In this document: positions 1 to 11,640 of the stretch, one piece after another
Position numbering within the stretch: the first letter of the stretch is position 1
Layout: each line of letters opens with the position of its first letter
NCBI GenBank assembly: GCA_026874595.1
Contig: CM049307.1
Coordinates: 78,964,643-79,028,642 of the forward strand
Direction: 5' to 3'
Length of the DNA: 64,000 bases
DNA from: Sipunculus nudus
Lineage: Eukaryota; Annelida; Sipuncula; Golfingiida; Sipunculidae
Program-made: the position numbers and the translations under genes
Notes under the pieces: generated by a model
Seen by the model: only the letters and a program-made list of their open reading frames with translations
What the model was told of the DNA's origin: nothing
Database searches by the model: none

Positions 1-1707
1 ATATAGAATATTGTCAATGACAATATAATCGGAATCATCAGCAGTTTCCGCGTCGTGGAACAAGTGCTGGTATTCAGCGCGCTGCTGCAGACCGACGTTT
101 TGCAATTCTATACCATCAAGAAGCCAGGGGAGTTGCTGAAAAGCAATTGACTCCGGATACGCCGCCGGGTCCACCCAATCGTGGTCTACATCAATGATCC
201 CGATCGGTTCATATGCGGGGGGCGGGACCCTGGACAACATATCCGCGCAGACATTATTCCGGCCCTGATGATATTGGATCCGGGCGTCATACTCCGAAAG
301 GATAATGGCCCAGCGTTGGAGTTTGTTATTCAATTGTTTCTTGCTGAATAAAGAAAGGAGGGGTTTGTGATCTGTGAGGATGGTTACCGAAATACCAAAA
401 AGATAGGGTCGGAGTTTGTTGAGGGAATAAATAATCGCGTACGCTTCCCGTTCGATTGTAGCCAATCTTTTTTGGACGTCGGACAACTGATGGGAAACAT
501 ATTGCACAACACGCTCCTTACCATCTTCATGAAGCTGCGATAGCACAGCGCCAATACAGGTTGCGCTGGCGTCAGTGTACAGCCGATACGGCAGGTCAGT
601 TCTGGGAAAGGCCATGATGGATGGGGATATTAATGCTTGTTTAAGTTTGCCAAAAGCATCTGTATGCTCCTGTGCCCATTGGAATCGTTGGTTCTTTCTG
701 GTAAGTTTGTTGAGGGGTTCTGCGATATGAGCAAAATTTTGGATGCTATTGCGATAGTAGTTAGCCATTCCCATGAATGATCGGACGCCTTTGACAGAAG
801 TAGGAGGCGGGATTTTGAGTATTGCCTCAGTTTTATCCGGGTCTGGCTGGCTACCATTTTGATTTATAACAAACCCCAGGACTTTTACTTCACGGTTAGC
901 AAAGCAGCACTTGTTCGGCTTAAGTTTCAAGTTATCCGCACGGAGACGCTTAAGGACCGCTTCGACGTGAAGTTTGTGGTTCTCGATGTCCTTGCTGTAA
1001 ATGATGATATCATCAATATACACTAATACGCATTCCCCTAGTAGGTCTTTAAGTACAGTTTCTAAAACGCGTTGGAACCCGCTTGGTGCGTTCGCCAAAC
1101 CGAAGGGAGTGGTTATGAACTCGAACTGGCCACGATGGCACGTGAAAGCAGTTTTCTCCGCATCGGCAGGACGTAAGGCAAGCTGATGATATCCACTCCG
1201 TAAGTCTAAGGTGGAAAAGATTGTGCTGCCGCCGAACTGATCGAGGATATCGTCTATTCTAGGCAGTGGATACCGATCCCGTTTTGTAACAGCATTCAAT
1301 CGCCGATAATCTACGCAAAACCGCGTTGAGCCGTCTCGTTTACCGACGAGTGTGATCGGCGCCGCCCAAGGCGAGGAGGAGGGCCGGATGACCCCTTGAG
1401 CGAGCAGTTCGTCGACACATTTGGAAATTTCGATTCTCTTATTGAGAGGTGCCTTGTAAGCCCTTTGATAGATGGGTGGACCGGTTGTTTCAATACGTAT
1501 CGGAAGGAGATCGCAAAATCCGTTAGGATCATTTGGGCCAGAAAAGACATCGGCGTATTTACAGATTACACTATCCATATCTGTATGTTCACAGGAGGGA
1601 TACGTTTGATCTAAACCTGCTATACCGTTGCCACTGTTTGTAGACAACGGCCAATGTTGATTAAACCCAAAGCATCGAATTGTGGTGAAAATCCAATTTT
1701 GCCCGAC
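1..1707 (-). CDS. Ty3/gypsy pol fragment: reverse transcriptase plus RNase H (runs off left edge)
   Basis: One minus-strand frame is open from 1707 to the window edge (569 codons, no stop); I read it codon by codon. It carries the fingers/palm of a Ty3/gypsy reverse transcriptase: a KRDGSTRFCVDYRRLN block near 1290-1350, FSTLDLRSGYHQL near 1170-1220, and the catalytic YIDD box at 1009-1020. RNase H follows: YTDASATCIGAVLSQ near 545-585, TDHKPL near 370-385, and LSRV near 220-235 at the domain end. The integrase would lie beyond the left edge. There is no good ATG; expression would need fusion to gag-protease, which ends in a different frame (1661). The catalytic residues look intact, so decay has hit gag/protease rather than this part. 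The enzyme would copy element RNA to DNA in cytoplasmic particles. Confidence 0.92.
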
Positions 1708-2566
1708 CTAAAAGTAAGTTATCGGTTCCTAAGATCTGACTGATGCGGTCCTCTGTGAGCGGTCGGGTGTTTTCAGAAACAGCTGAAATGTCCATTGGTT
1801 CAGGTACATCTAGGGCTGCTTGGCCAGGGAACAATTGTGAAATTTTATCATACTGACCCGCCAGAGACATGGCTTTAGCCAGTGACTCCGGTTCCTGGTA
1901 AACGACGTTAGCACTTACTTTCCGGTTAGCTAGCGACGCGATGTAATTTTCAACAACAGTGTTTTGTTGGTCGCAGTTTGTAGCGGCAAAGGGGAAAGCT
2001 TCTTCGGCAGCGGCGCGGAAGCGGCGATTGTACGAAATCAGATCTTCATGGGGTGACTGCTTCATTTTAGCTAGTTTCAGTCTGAGTTCTCTGTCCACAT
2101 CAGGGGGAAAGAATGCGCGTCTGATCTATACTTTGATTTCGCACCACGGGCAGTCAAAACGATCTAGAGGCGTGTCCACATTATTTGACTGTGCATCCGT
2201 AATAAAGCGGTTTAGCACGGCTTCAATTTCATAGCGAAGTTCACCTCGCGCTGTCTTTGTTACCACTTCCACGATGATACGGTTATCTGTGGTGTACTGT
2301 ATGGCCGAATCCATTTCCTTTAACCAGGTTTTCAGAAGTTTAGGCGAGGAACCGTCGCAGATGGAGGTTCGTTTAATTAGGTCACTTACTAATTTTGATC
2401 GCCGGCGGTCTACTTGTTCCCGCTGTTTAGCCTCGTTATCAGCAACAAGTAGCCGTTCGAGTGATGAAATACATCTTTCGAATTTGTCCATCTGTTCCGG
2501 GTGTATGACTACCGGGTGTGCTGAAACCACCGCCGGTGGGTCTGCGTTAACCCTTTGTTGCGACAT
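1661..2566 (-). pseudogene. Ty3/gypsy gag with in-frame stop and internal deletion into protease tail
   Basis: A minus-strand gag frame starts at the ATG at 2566 (MSQQRVNADPP) and runs to a TAG at 2126-2128, then continues in the same frame to 1661. The second part contains the retrotransposon gag core (FFPPDVDRELRLKL, SYNRRFRAAAEEAFP, LAKAMSLA). A single C-to-T change (CAG to TAG) would explain the stop. After the PMDISAV linker the frame passes straight into ILGTDNLLLGRAKLDFHH, which resembles the C-terminal end of a retropepsin. The CCHC knuckle and the protease active site, expected between them, are absent, implying an internal deletion near 1740-1780. The frame then ends at 1661 while pol is open in another frame from 1707, so a further frameshift exists. 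Deletion and frameshift are inferred from family layout. Confidence 0.75.
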
Positions 2567-2597
2567 CTTCAGAAGTAACTGATAAAGATTCCAGTCC

Positions 2598-2615
2598 GAA
2601 GTGGCACGCCCGCCA
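2598..2615 (-). other. candidate primer-binding site of the gypsy element
   Basis: Reading the minus strand, TGGCGGGCGTGCC begins at 2615, two bases after a TACA end of the presumed 5' LTR. A TGG start just inside the LTR is the expected layout for a tRNA primer site. The priming tRNA is not identified. Confidence 0.4.
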
Positions 2616-2617
2616 AT

Positions 2618-3486
2618 TGTAGGGATGCACACTCAAGGAACACACACACAGACAACTCCAGTTAGAGTGAAGCCGTGTTTAATTTATTCCAAGTAATGAC
2701 AACTTTATAATACAAGAGTGATAAACCCAAGAGAAATGGCTTGCGCTCAGTTCGGCTCTCGGTCCTACTCTGCCGCCCGGTCGTGATTTTTCGTCTAACT
2801 AGAATCTAACAATATATTTCAACCAATCAAACCTTAGACCAAGGATACATGAATAAACATCAGAACAATTATAATCAATTATCAATCCAACAAGTAATCT
2901 AGGAGGTGCCACCCCTGCGGGCCGTGTCACTTACGTGGTTCAATTAACATCACAAGGAAGTGCCAGGCGGCCCGGCGGGGGGAACTCACACATTTAGGAA
3001 ACTGTCAACGTAATTGCGTAATCCGGATGCCAGTACATGGCAGATTGAATGAATTGCTCATTGAGGCTTATAATTAAACATACACAGAGTCCCGACTAAG
3101 CTTTGGCAGCTGTACATACAATTGTTCAATTACAATACAAATTTAAGCTTTTAGTAATCCATGGCTATATACATTTATACACAATTGGTTTTACATTTTA
3201 GGGAACCGAGCGGCATTCATTGCTTATAGGGGAATACGCAAAATTACTGCCCATATCTATTCTACTTGATATACATACAGGAGATGCTAACATAAATATA
3301 AATGATATCAGAATGTTCATGAATATACGAAATAATGTTATTACAATAATTACTGGATACATAGCAAATACAATCTTCAATGAATATTCTTATTTATGAT
3401 ATTGTGTATATCATTCCAAATTACATACATCGAATACAATTATTAATATATGATACATTTGAATATTCTCCTTAGGGAATATTACA
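2618..3486 (-). repeat. candidate 5' LTR of the gypsy element
   Basis: On the plus strand this block starts TGTAGGGATG directly outside the candidate primer site and can end at TACA (3483-3486), giving TG...CA termini and about 869 bp. It contains no coding frame. The partner LTR lies outside the window, so neither the 3486 boundary nor a target duplication can be checked; the outer end is a guess based on TGTA...TACA symmetry. Confidence 0.45.
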
Positions 3487-5545
3487 ACTTGACACCCCTG
3501 AAGTTGTGGATACCGCTGGTGATGGTGCTGGAGTCGGGCCGACCTGGACCTGTTTCATGTCTGCTCCCTGGTGTCCGCAAAACGTCACCTGGTATGGCGA
3601 CGAGTTGGTAACAGCTGCCTCAGGGCATTCCAGGGTGTTCTTTTTATTTTAACGTTTTATGTATTAAAACTATAATGATTACTATGAGACAGCTGTGATA
3701 AGCCTTTTTTGTTTTAATTCAGCTATCATCCAATCAGCCTTACAATTTTTTTATTATAAAATTTTCACTTTTATGACGTATACACGGGAAGAGTGATAGT
3801 TATTACTTCTATAAAAAAAAATTATCGTGTCAAAACAACATACAGCCTGTACAAGAAGACGCTACATTGAAACAAATATAAAAGACATATTGAATTATAT
3901 TGATTTTTCAAAATATTAAAAGGACTGAACCGCTAACTCCTTTTAAAAAAAATGGAGAGTTTTAATATTGATTTCTTAATAAAGTGGTTGCTTAAATTCT
4001 GTTTTGCTAACTCTTACAATATATAAGTGGAACTCCTTTACATTAGCCGATTTTTTACTGTAAAGAATAATGGTTGATGTACCGAGAAACACTAACGATG
4101 AAAAATTTGAAAAAGCAATAATGCCTGATTTCTGCATTACTATTTATTATAGCCGCAGAAATCTTAGCTCGTAATATTAAGCAAAATCTTAATATTTCAA
4201 GGTATAACCTTACCCAAGGAATTTAAATATAACCACTAATTTCCCTAATTTTAAACATGCGTTAAAGCAAGTAAATAGATTAGGTAAAATATCTGGACTT
4301 TAATTAATTGAATCTTCTTACAAGGAGATACTTATAATACAATATAAGATACATAATGTTTGAAAAATTATAATTTTTAAACAATTTGGCCGAAATAATA
4401 TGATAAACCCGTTGCTTTAAGAACGGTTCTGTTATATACAATAAAATTGTTATACTGGTGTATTGAACAAATGATTAATGAAGTGATTGCAATGATAACG
4501 TCAAATGATGACATCTGTAATACTTGGTGGTCCGCTCCCGAGGCATCGGAAATCTTGCGCTTCAAAAGAAGCAACTGATTTTCTTACGATATAGATACTT
4601 GGCCTCTAGTTAAAGCGCTGTGTAAAGAGCGTAGATTGGTACCGGTCAGAGCACTGGCAGCTGCAAAACCCGGGTGGAGCTCTGCAAAAAGTCCTAACGG
4701 GGTCAAGGCCTCTTATGTCAAAACGATCACCGACACCCTGAACTTTTTCTTTGGATCTCGGTTCTTGGAAACTACCTATTTGGCCTTTTCACAAACCATA
4801 TTTTTCACAAAAATATTGCAATGAGATTTATCTGCTGCTCAAGTCAAATTATAGTATCTGCACAATTAACCATATCATTGGCAAATAAAGTCATTTATTG
4901 CTCAACTTAATAGTATATAAAATGTATAAACAGCATTCCATCCCTTGACAGTGTTGACTCGAGTTTAGTTCATCACATCATGTTAAATAACTCAAAACTA
5001 TACCTCGGTGAGTCCTGCAGTCCAAATTACAGCCATGCTAAAGCAGTCGCATCCTTTTTGGTTTTTCAGACACCTTCACATTTCATATACTGTTTACTAA
5101 CTGGACATGCTTTTGGCAGTTATAAATTACATTACATGAGAACACCTGCATGTATGACAGAGTTTCTTGCTGCGACAGTTACTATTCCAGCAGAGACCGT
5201 AAACTCGTCCATCTCTGAGAACTAATGAATGGGCAATACTGCTGTACTAGTGCCAGAAGAAAGGTACTGATCAAAGAGTGACAGGCCCGTTGCACCTTTA
5301 CAACAATTATCACAGAATGAATGGAAAAGCAATGGATGTGCTTAACCGTAGCTAGTATATCACGTGCCTCAGTATACTGTTGTAAGATGATCAGCTTGAG
5401 TTGCGAGGGGCCTATAAAATATTCTTACCCATTGTAGGTGTAAATCCTAGGAAAAGAGTGTAGAATAAACCTTAATCACGATAATTACTGGTAGGCCTTT
5501 GTACAAGTTCATTTCCGAGGATAGTCCTTTTATGATGATAAAGGT
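3487..5545. other. no gene seen; AT-rich non-coding stretch
   Basis: Only short frames without protein-like composition occur. A GC-richer patch at 3495-3640 and another at 4640-4740 stand out from the AT-rich background, but neither shows a frame, splice pair or structure I can name. Confidence 0.5.
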
Positions 5546-6171
5546 TTTTCCTCTCCTCTGCTCTCTTTCCCATTCGACAAGTAATTGAATGTTTTAGTTT
5601 GCCGAGAGGAAGAGATGCAGATAGACCAGAATTAATAGAACATGTTATTGTACAAGACGCTCGGATTTACACTCTTTTTCTGTGGAGGTTGGGGAACCAA
5701 GCCAATAGACTGCAATGTGGATAAAATGATCCTCCACATGAGTAACCCATTATTAGATTTCTTCAAGTCTTCCTGCATTGAAAGATTTATAAGTTAGGTA
5801 AGTTGTCTGCTTCAGTGTTGACCTGGTAGACACCAAGAGATTTCTCATTTTGTTTTGCCTGACAGGTAAATCAGCCAGACATGAATTTTGGTTTCCCTCT
5901 GCCTGAATGTATTAATCAGGCAAGTCCTCTCCCCTTATCACATCCTCACACACTGTATTTTTTTAGATGTACATAATATACTATCAATTAATTATCCCTT
6001 TAAAAAATGTTTCCGTTTTATAAGAACCTTTGATTAATTATAATTTTTTTATCGAAATAATACTTTTTAACTCGAGAAAGCTATCCAAATACATATTGTA
6101 CTTTAAACTAGCAGGAAGCTAGTTGGTAAGTGTGATCATGTTATGTTATACTGTTGTTATATTCTTCTCAC

Positions 6172-6288
6172 CACTCTACTTTTAATCTCCTTGTCCTTCA
6201 GTTTAATTTCCAGCTCCTCACCCTGGTTCACATCCGTCAGAGGAAACTGAACCTCGTGTGACAATCCAGTTTCTTGTGATCCCTTTCT
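6172..6288 (-). pseudogene. single exon resembling DUF4806-type sequence, left arm copy
   Basis: The minus strand reads from a 3' splice site (gcttgcttgaaag) at 6289-6290 to a GTGAGA donor at 6171-6166. It encodes a peptide containing EVQFPLTDVNQGEELEIKL and ending KDKEIKSRV. The LPL/FPL...EEL pattern followed by a charged helix resembles the start of the DUF4806 domain of invertebrate nuclear proteins. The same exon is kept, with seven or fewer substitutions, in the right arm (25536-25652), which suggests it was coding when duplicated. No neighbouring exons were found in the arm, so I treat it as a captured fragment. Confidence 0.35.
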
Positions 6289-6371
6289 CTTTCAAGCAAG
6301 CAGCTTCAGCAGGAGCTTTCTATTGGCAGCCTGTTAGTAGTACATATAACTTTATTTCACAAATGTGTAAG

Positions 6372-6478
6372 AATTATCTCACAAGGTTATAAGGGTTTAT
6401 CTCACAAATTTGTAAGAATTATCTCACAAGGGTATAATCGTCTTTCTCACAAATCTGTTAGAATTATCTTACAATGGG
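6372..6478. repeat. three-copy tandem repeat, period about 44 bp
   Basis: The phrase tcacaaatttgtaagaatta / tctcacaaggttataa recurs three times with small changes. The reverse complement copy sits at about 25335-25465 in the right arm. Confidence 0.7.
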
Positions 6479-7183
6479 AAAAATGGCCACCAGGGGGCGC
6501 TGCGGGTTCCGAGTCCAACTGGGCCGACATGTGACGTCACTGGACCTTTATTTATTTTTTTTTTTTGTGGGGGGGGGGGGGGTAATACGACTTTTTTTAG
6601 GCTTTAAAAGTGACAGTCAGTTCGTCAAGTCAGAGTCGAAGGAGACGGTTTTGTTTACTTTATTTTTTTTTTTGGGGGGGGGGGGGGTCATTTTTTTTTT
6701 GTTTACTTTTTTTTGGGGGGGGGGGGTCTTTTTTTTCTTCTGTTGGATACACACTTTTTCCTTCACATTTGTTTCTTTCATGCATACATTCTGCGTTTTT
6801 ATACTGTTAACGTGTTGTCTTCATCCACACTCCATTTACTTTCAAAGCCATAAATAAAGATAGAGTAAAGTGTAAAAATGTAAACTACAATAAGAAAAGT
6901 TGGTTTTAAATTTATACAATAGAACATGCAAACATTAATAATTTAAAACAAACTAAATAACAATCAGAAAAACTTGTAATAAATTTGAATATATAAATGG
7001 AACATGAAAACATTACACCGAACAAGAACATATTTACATAATGTACAATATATTTACATTGAGTATTCACAGTATTTACATTTATTTACATTCACAAATA
7101 TATTACTTTATTTTATACATCCAATATATTACTTTCATTCAAAAATAATTTCTTTGATATGTAAATTAAACAACTGAAACAAA

Positions 7184-7366
7184 TCACCGGGACCAGCCCT
7201 CTTCCTCGTACAAATCATCACAATCTGAAATAAACCTTCCCTTCCTTCCCACCCGATCCACCTCAGTAAACAAAACCTGCCTATGATTATGCAATGCCCA
7301 AAGAATCTGAAACAAAACCTGGTACCTGGAAACCGAAAACGAATTCCCTGCCCCATTCCACCGCAC
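7184..7366 (-). CDS. small conserved frame in left arm, unknown product
   Basis: About 60 codons ending FISDCDDLYEEEGWSR before the stop. The other arm keeps the same frame open at 24438-24620 with mostly conservative changes (VGRKGRF/VGRRGRF, DDLYEEEG/DDLYEGEG). A preceding pyrimidine-rich cag near the start could be a 3' splice site. An upstream peptide DVWLDQHLRDFYLEKEEE (about 7450-7512) is also conserved between arms, but the gap to this frame is only about 40 bp, short for an intron. I do not recognise the family. Confidence 0.3.
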   Translation of the reverse strand: MRWNGAGNSFSVSRYQVLFQILWALHNHRQVLFTEVDRVGRKGRFISDCDDLYEEEGWSR

Positions 7367-7925
7367 TGAAAAAAAACATGGTGATGATGTAAATCAAACT
7401 ACGTAAATGATTTTGTGTGAATGAATTGAAACCAAAACGATTGTGTAACCCCTGCTCTCTCTCCTCTTCTTTTTCTAAATAAAAATCTCTTAGATGTTGG
7501 TCCAGCCAAACATCTAGAAAAAAAAACAAAACAAGAAAATCAGTGAAAGAAGACGTCCCCTGAAAACAAGTCAATGAAAATTAAATTCCAACACAATTTT
7601 ATCTTTGTTCTCTAATTTAAACATTTTAAAATCAAATCTTTCCTCGTCCTGTAACTTAAAAAACCATACACAGTTTAAATGAAGTAGATGTATTTACATG
7701 AGAACTGAAAAATAAAGAATCATTTGAACAATTCAATAAATCAACCAACCAATTAGAATTAAACTATTTACAACGGTTCCCCCCTCTCAAACCCCTCTAC
7801 TATTAATGCCCCCAGGCCAGTCCTGACAAGACATCAGATTGATTAATGGGTATAGCTGGCAAGCCAGCCCCGTTGACCTAGCGAAGGGTCACACTATCAG
7901 CTTTGTTTACAGTTAGTCACTCGCT

Positions 7926-7953
7926 CTGACGAAGGCTACAGGGGTAGCTGAAA
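7926..7953 (+). other. CTGACGA-hairpin-GAAA motif (hammerhead-like core)
   Basis: CTGACGA, then a potential stem (GGCTAC / GTAGC), then TGAAA. The order CUGANGA-stem II-GAAA is that of the hammerhead ribozyme core, which occurs in Penelope-like elements. Stems I and III are not convincing here. Confidence 0.35.
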
Positions 7954-8037
7954 ATTTAGCAACAATCTGTACGTTATCCAAATAATATGATTGTTTGAAA
8001 TGTTGGCGTTGATGTCTCTCTTCTTTTTGTGTTCATT

Positions 8038-8039
<2 letters not shown>

Positions 8040-8097
<58 letters not shown>
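8040..8097. repeat. (TA)n microsatellite
   Basis: About 28 uninterrupted TA units abutting the inverted-repeat element at 8103-8330. Confidence 0.95.
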
Positions 8098-8102
8098 TAG
8101 TA

Positions 8103-8330
8103 TAATGCATGTAGCCGTGTTAGCCCCTCAGTATATGGATAACAGGATGAAGACGCCTTAGTGTTGACTAACTGTTTAATTCAACCACGAGCTTTCGAAG
8201 CTTCTTCATCAGGTGTCAAGTGGAAAGGTATAGAAATCGGCTGTATATGTATGTTAGATAAATTTCTAATGACCATAATGACCACAGTTAGTCAACACTA
8301 AGGCGTCTTCATCCTGTTATCTATATACTA
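8103..8330. mobile_element. short inverted-repeat element, Penelope-like tail
   Basis: Arms gataacaggatgaagacgcc...gttgactaactg (about 8130-8172) and their reverse complement (about 8286-8325) enclose 110 bp. On the minus strand it contains CTGATGA, a small GAAGCTTC stem and GAAA (8193-8212). Both sides are bounded by long (TA)n tracts, the typical insertion environment of such tails. Near-identical sequence occurs at 12436-12609. Confidence 0.55.
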
Positions 8331-8332
<2 letters not shown>

Positions 8333-8389
<57 letters not shown>

Positions 8390-8413
8390 GAGAGAGAGAG
8401 AGATAGAGAGGGA
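8333..8413. repeat. (TA)n(GA)n microsatellite
   Basis: About 26 TA units passing into a GA-rich run. It mirrors the tract on the other side of the 8103-8330 element. Confidence 0.9.
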
Positions 8414-9377
8414 ATGTGAATTTTTATCAAAGCAATGTTTTCAAGTAAATAATTGTAAGTAAACACGAGGGTGCCAGTATTCAAGCGACTATGTGTGTTT
8501 GAGCATATAGGATATATCCTAAAGTAAACTTTACTGACTACTCATTCCCGGGACATCCATTATCTTTGCGATTCTTGTCCAAATGTTTGCTACTTTGATA
8601 GCATCCTTGTGGTCAGCCGCTCGAGGGTTGTATAAACACTCGTTCCTACGAACAAGCTCTATTAGCTTCTTTATAGGACAGGAGATGTTCGCCATCTTTC
8701 CATACGTGCACGTGCATGGATTTAAACACATGCACAATTTTATTTTAAATGCACCCGTTGACCTGGCGCGGGGGAACTGTTGGGACATGTAGTCTTTTTG
8801 CCATCCGCAAAACGGATGAATCGCTTACCGATCCGTTTCGATGCTGTCCGTTTTAGCGGATACGCATGCGGAGCACATTAAAACGTATGGAAACAGTTCA
8901 TCTTACAAAGAGGGATCCGATTTTTTGCGTACGAGACGTACGAGATTTACGGATGAATGGAAACACAGCTTTACTTTAAACTGCGACATACCACAATTGA
9001 GGCATTACGGTTTTTTTTATGCAAATGTAATATATAAGTAAATTATTAATGCTTAATACCTGAAACCATATCACAATTCATCTCTTTGTGATAGTCATTT
9101 GTGGATGAGCTGCGGAAGACCAAGTCTGCCCTTCCACCAAAGCCGCTACAATTATCCAGGCCCAACGCCCGCGACTCTTGGTCCGTAACCGCACTAGTAA
9201 ATAAGCTGGATCTTGAATAGGTTTTCTCTGTTCGCACCAGGGGCGTAGCCAGGATTGAGGGAGGGGAGGGGGCCATCATCAGTGGCGGATCAAGAAAATC
9301 GAAAACGGGGGTTGGGGGGGGGGGGTGTAGGGGTGATAATTTCCATGTATGGGCAATAGGAAAACGGTTATATATAC

Positions 9378-9380
9378 AAG

Positions 9381-9437
<57 letters not shown>
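9378..9437. repeat. (TA)n(TTA)n microsatellite in left inverted end
   Basis: A TA run followed by a TTA run, mirrored as (AAT)n...(TA)n at 10266-10357. Confidence 0.9.
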
Positions 9438-9438
<1 letters not shown>

Positions 9439-10265
9439 TTTTTATCAGTGGCGGATATATGCTATCAGTGGGGGATCCAGAGGGGGCGTCTTCGGCGCGC
9501 GGCCCCCGTTGAGCTGCAAGATCTCTCACTTTATCATATTTCCGATTTTAGGGATTAATTTTTCTTATGATTAATAAGGAATTAGACTTTATTTAAGTTA
9601 TCTGCAGTTACAATTACTTTCAAATTTATTAACTGAGTATAAGGATATTTATTAACAGCTGCAGAATAACTGCAGATCTATCGAGCACCGGGCCCTGGTT
9701 GGTGTCGACCGTGAACAATCTTACGGCCCCTCTGGTGATACCGGTACATAAACTCGCAATCTGTGTTGAGCTCTTAGGAGTCCTGTGTGCTGTCGAGATC
9801 ACGGAACCCGGTAAAATGCAAAGTTTAACATAACAATTCAGTTTATCAGTTTTTTTTCACCACGAGAATTACATTTAAAAGATAATATTTTGATAGTTAC
9901 AAACGTGATTGCGCTCTTGCGCCATTGACTCGTTTGAACTTGAAAGTGATTGAAATTTTATACCCTAATTTTGAAGAAATATAAATATTAAATATTAAAC
10001 CTCTCAACAGTTTGACTACATAACGCAATGACATAAGGGAACAGTTTTTCAGGAACAGGAAATCCTTATTTTTGTGTGAACATTGTCTCAAAATGTCCTC
10101 TTCACATTGTATATTCAAAAATTTCCCAATATGTGAGGGGGAAACCCCCTCTCTACCCTCCCCATGTACCTGTAACTATAACCTTAATTACACAATGGTT
10201 CATAATAGAAAATAAAAAAATATATATATATTTTCATACACCAAAATATATGAAGAACAGTAAAA

Positions 10266-10296
<31 letters not shown>

Positions 10297-10303
10297 TGTA
10301 TAA

Positions 10304-10357
<54 letters not shown>
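10266..10357. repeat. (AAT)n ... (TA)n microsatellite in right inverted end
   Basis: Mirror of the 9378-9437 tract. The interruption cacacaca separates the two runs. Confidence 0.9.
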
Positions 10358-10556
10358 TTGTATATATAACCGTTTTCCTATTGCCCATACATGGAAATTA
10401 TCACCCCTACACCCCCCCCCCCCCCCCACCCCCGTTTTCGATTTTCTTGATCCGCCACTGATGACGGCCTCCTCCCCTCCCTCAATCCTGGCTACGCCCC
10501 TGGAGGCCATGGCCCCCTGCCCCCCCCCCCCCCCCCCTGGCTACGCCCCTGCGCAC

Positions 10557-10896
10557 AGTTCGGTTTACTGTAGTATAACCCGGTTAAGATGCGAACCAAG
10601 TGAGGATACGGCCTTGGTTTTATAATTTTGTTGTATTACAGATATTAATGTTGTATTAATGATTTATTAACATGCATGCACTACATGGTATCAAAATGTT
10701 ACACTTTAGACAGAAAATAAAAAAAAATTTAAATTCACTCGTGGCCAAGGGTCCTTGACCGTAACCCCGGTCTCATACCCGGTCGAGACGGGCAAGGACC
10801 TTCCATGATGTAATACAATGCGCTCGTTTCCAGTGTCGGTCATACCGAAAGTTTTGCAGGGATGGCCCGGGCCCTGAGGCGACCCTCCCCGCTGGG
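10557..10896. other. no gene seen; left flank of the TTAA-flanked transposon
   Basis: A GC-richer stretch (gtccttgaccgtaaccccgg, gcccgggccctgaggcgacc) lies immediately outside the transposon. I see no frame or named motif. Confidence 0.5.
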
Positions 10897-10900
10897 TTAA
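10897..10900. other. TTAA target-site duplication, left
   Basis: TTAA immediately precedes the left terminal inverted repeat and is matched by TTAA at 20663-20666. Confidence 0.85.
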
Positions 10901-10913
10901 AGGCCTACTTCCA
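10901..10913 (+). repeat. left terminal inverted repeat
   Basis: AGGCCTACTTCCA, identical to the inverse of 20650-20662. Confidence 0.85.
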
Positions 10914-11086
10914 TGGGAAAAAAATGAAATACCATGATAGGTTATTTTATCAGCACGTGTATGTATTATCTAGGGCAAAATTAAATTCATTCCGTTGACC
11001 GAAACCGCTAAAATCGAAATAAAAAGACCCGTAAACTACCTGGCTGAAGGGCCCTGGGTCAAACGACAGCGTCTCTGGTGACAGCG

Positions 11087-11108
11087 TGTGTGACGTCACA
11101 ACCAGAAC
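11087..11108 (+). promoter_or_regulatory. left subterminal CRE block upstream of transposase
   Basis: TGACGTCA (11091-11098) is the consensus CREB/ATF palindrome. The surrounding 22 bp (TGTG upstream, CAACCAGAAC downstream) are identical to the inverse of 20472-20493. The block lies 55 bp before the transposase ATG and is the likely core promoter; transcription start not determined. Confidence 0.6.
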
Positions 11109-11163
11109 CCTGTGCCAGTAGCCTCTGTATTACTCTGGCATTATCTTTTGGTATATTGAGGAA

Positions 11164-11640
11164 ATGCCAGAGCGTTGTGTCGTAGGACGATGTAACAACA
11201 CCAAGTGTGATGGTGTAAGTCTGCACAGGTTTCCTTCACTGTTGAAACCACATGCCCGAGCTAAATGGACCAATTTTGTCCGTCAGAAGAGGCCGAAATG
11301 GACACCAAGCATGACCTCTGTCATTTGCTCTAGCCATTTTAAACCTGACGATTTTGAGGGGACACAGATGAAGGCAAGAGGTTACAGAAGCCGCCTCACG
11401 TTAAAACAAGCTGCAGTACCAAGTGTCCAGGCAACACCAGGTCTCATCTCTCTGTCAGTAGGACCAAAAAGCCGAAAAAGGTCTGCCCGCTCTCAACTGT
11501 CAGTGGGCACAGAAGGGGAATTCCGTTCAGGGACGTCGCGACATGGCGCCACGCAGGCTGAGACGTCGGGACATGACGCCACTCCGTCTGAAACGTCTAG
11601 GAAGAGACGTCAAGTGGCAAGGAAACTCCTAGTGTCTCGT
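11164..11640 (+). CDS. transposase exon 1: THAP DNA-binding domain
   Basis: MPERCVVGRCNN opens a classic THAP finger, followed by a Ser/Thr/Arg-rich linker with a repeated R-H-x-A/D-T phrase (GTSRHGATQAETSGHDATPS). The donor GTGAGT follows at 11641. The ATG is the first in the frame and the THAP domain begins at residue 1 as usual for the family. Confidence 0.88.

Larger units (their letters stand above)
5546..7812. repeat. left arm of a 2.3-kb inverted duplication (partner 23986-26390)
   Basis: The reverse complement of this segment recurs at 23986-26390. The outer match starts at ggtttttcctctcc (5546) opposite ggaaaaacc (26390); the inner match ends at ctactattaatgcc (about 7810) opposite ggcattaatagtag (about 23996). 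The arms agree closely except for a non-matching block (about 5930-6075 here, about 25745-26015 there) and length changes in G/T homopolymers. No target duplication flanks the outer ends. Most of 6900-7130 is simple AT-rich sequence. Confidence 0.85.
7813..9232. other. no gene seen; Penelope-like tails and TA repeats
   Basis: This holds a candidate ribozyme-like motif (7926-7953), an inverted-repeat element flanked by (TA)n tracts (8040-8400), and about 800 bp of unique-looking sequence (8400-9232) with only short unconvincing frames. Confidence 0.5.
9238..10551. mobile_element. non-autonomous DNA element with long inverted ends, CAGGGGCG termini
   Basis: The left end reads CAGGGGCGTAGCCAGG and the right end is its inverse CCTGGCTACGCCCCTG (10536-10551). 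The inverted match runs on for about 200 bp through an aaaacggttatatataca block, a (TA)n and an (ATT)n tract on both sides (9238-9437 against about 10266-10503). The direct repeat CGCAC flanks it at 9233-9237 and 10552-10556. No transposase frame is present inside. CAGGGGCG ends recall hAT-type elements, but hAT duplications are normally 8 bp, so the superfamily is open. Confidence 0.6.

Noticed and set aside
6474-6857. Open frame with Gly/Phe runs in the left arm, and its counterpart near 24959-25209
   Set aside because: Created by translating G and T homopolymers whose lengths differ between arms; not protein-like.
9349-10625. Several overlapping frames around 9349-9558 and 10184-10625
   Set aside because: Translations of TA, ATT and poly-C tracts inside an inverted-repeat element; no coding character.
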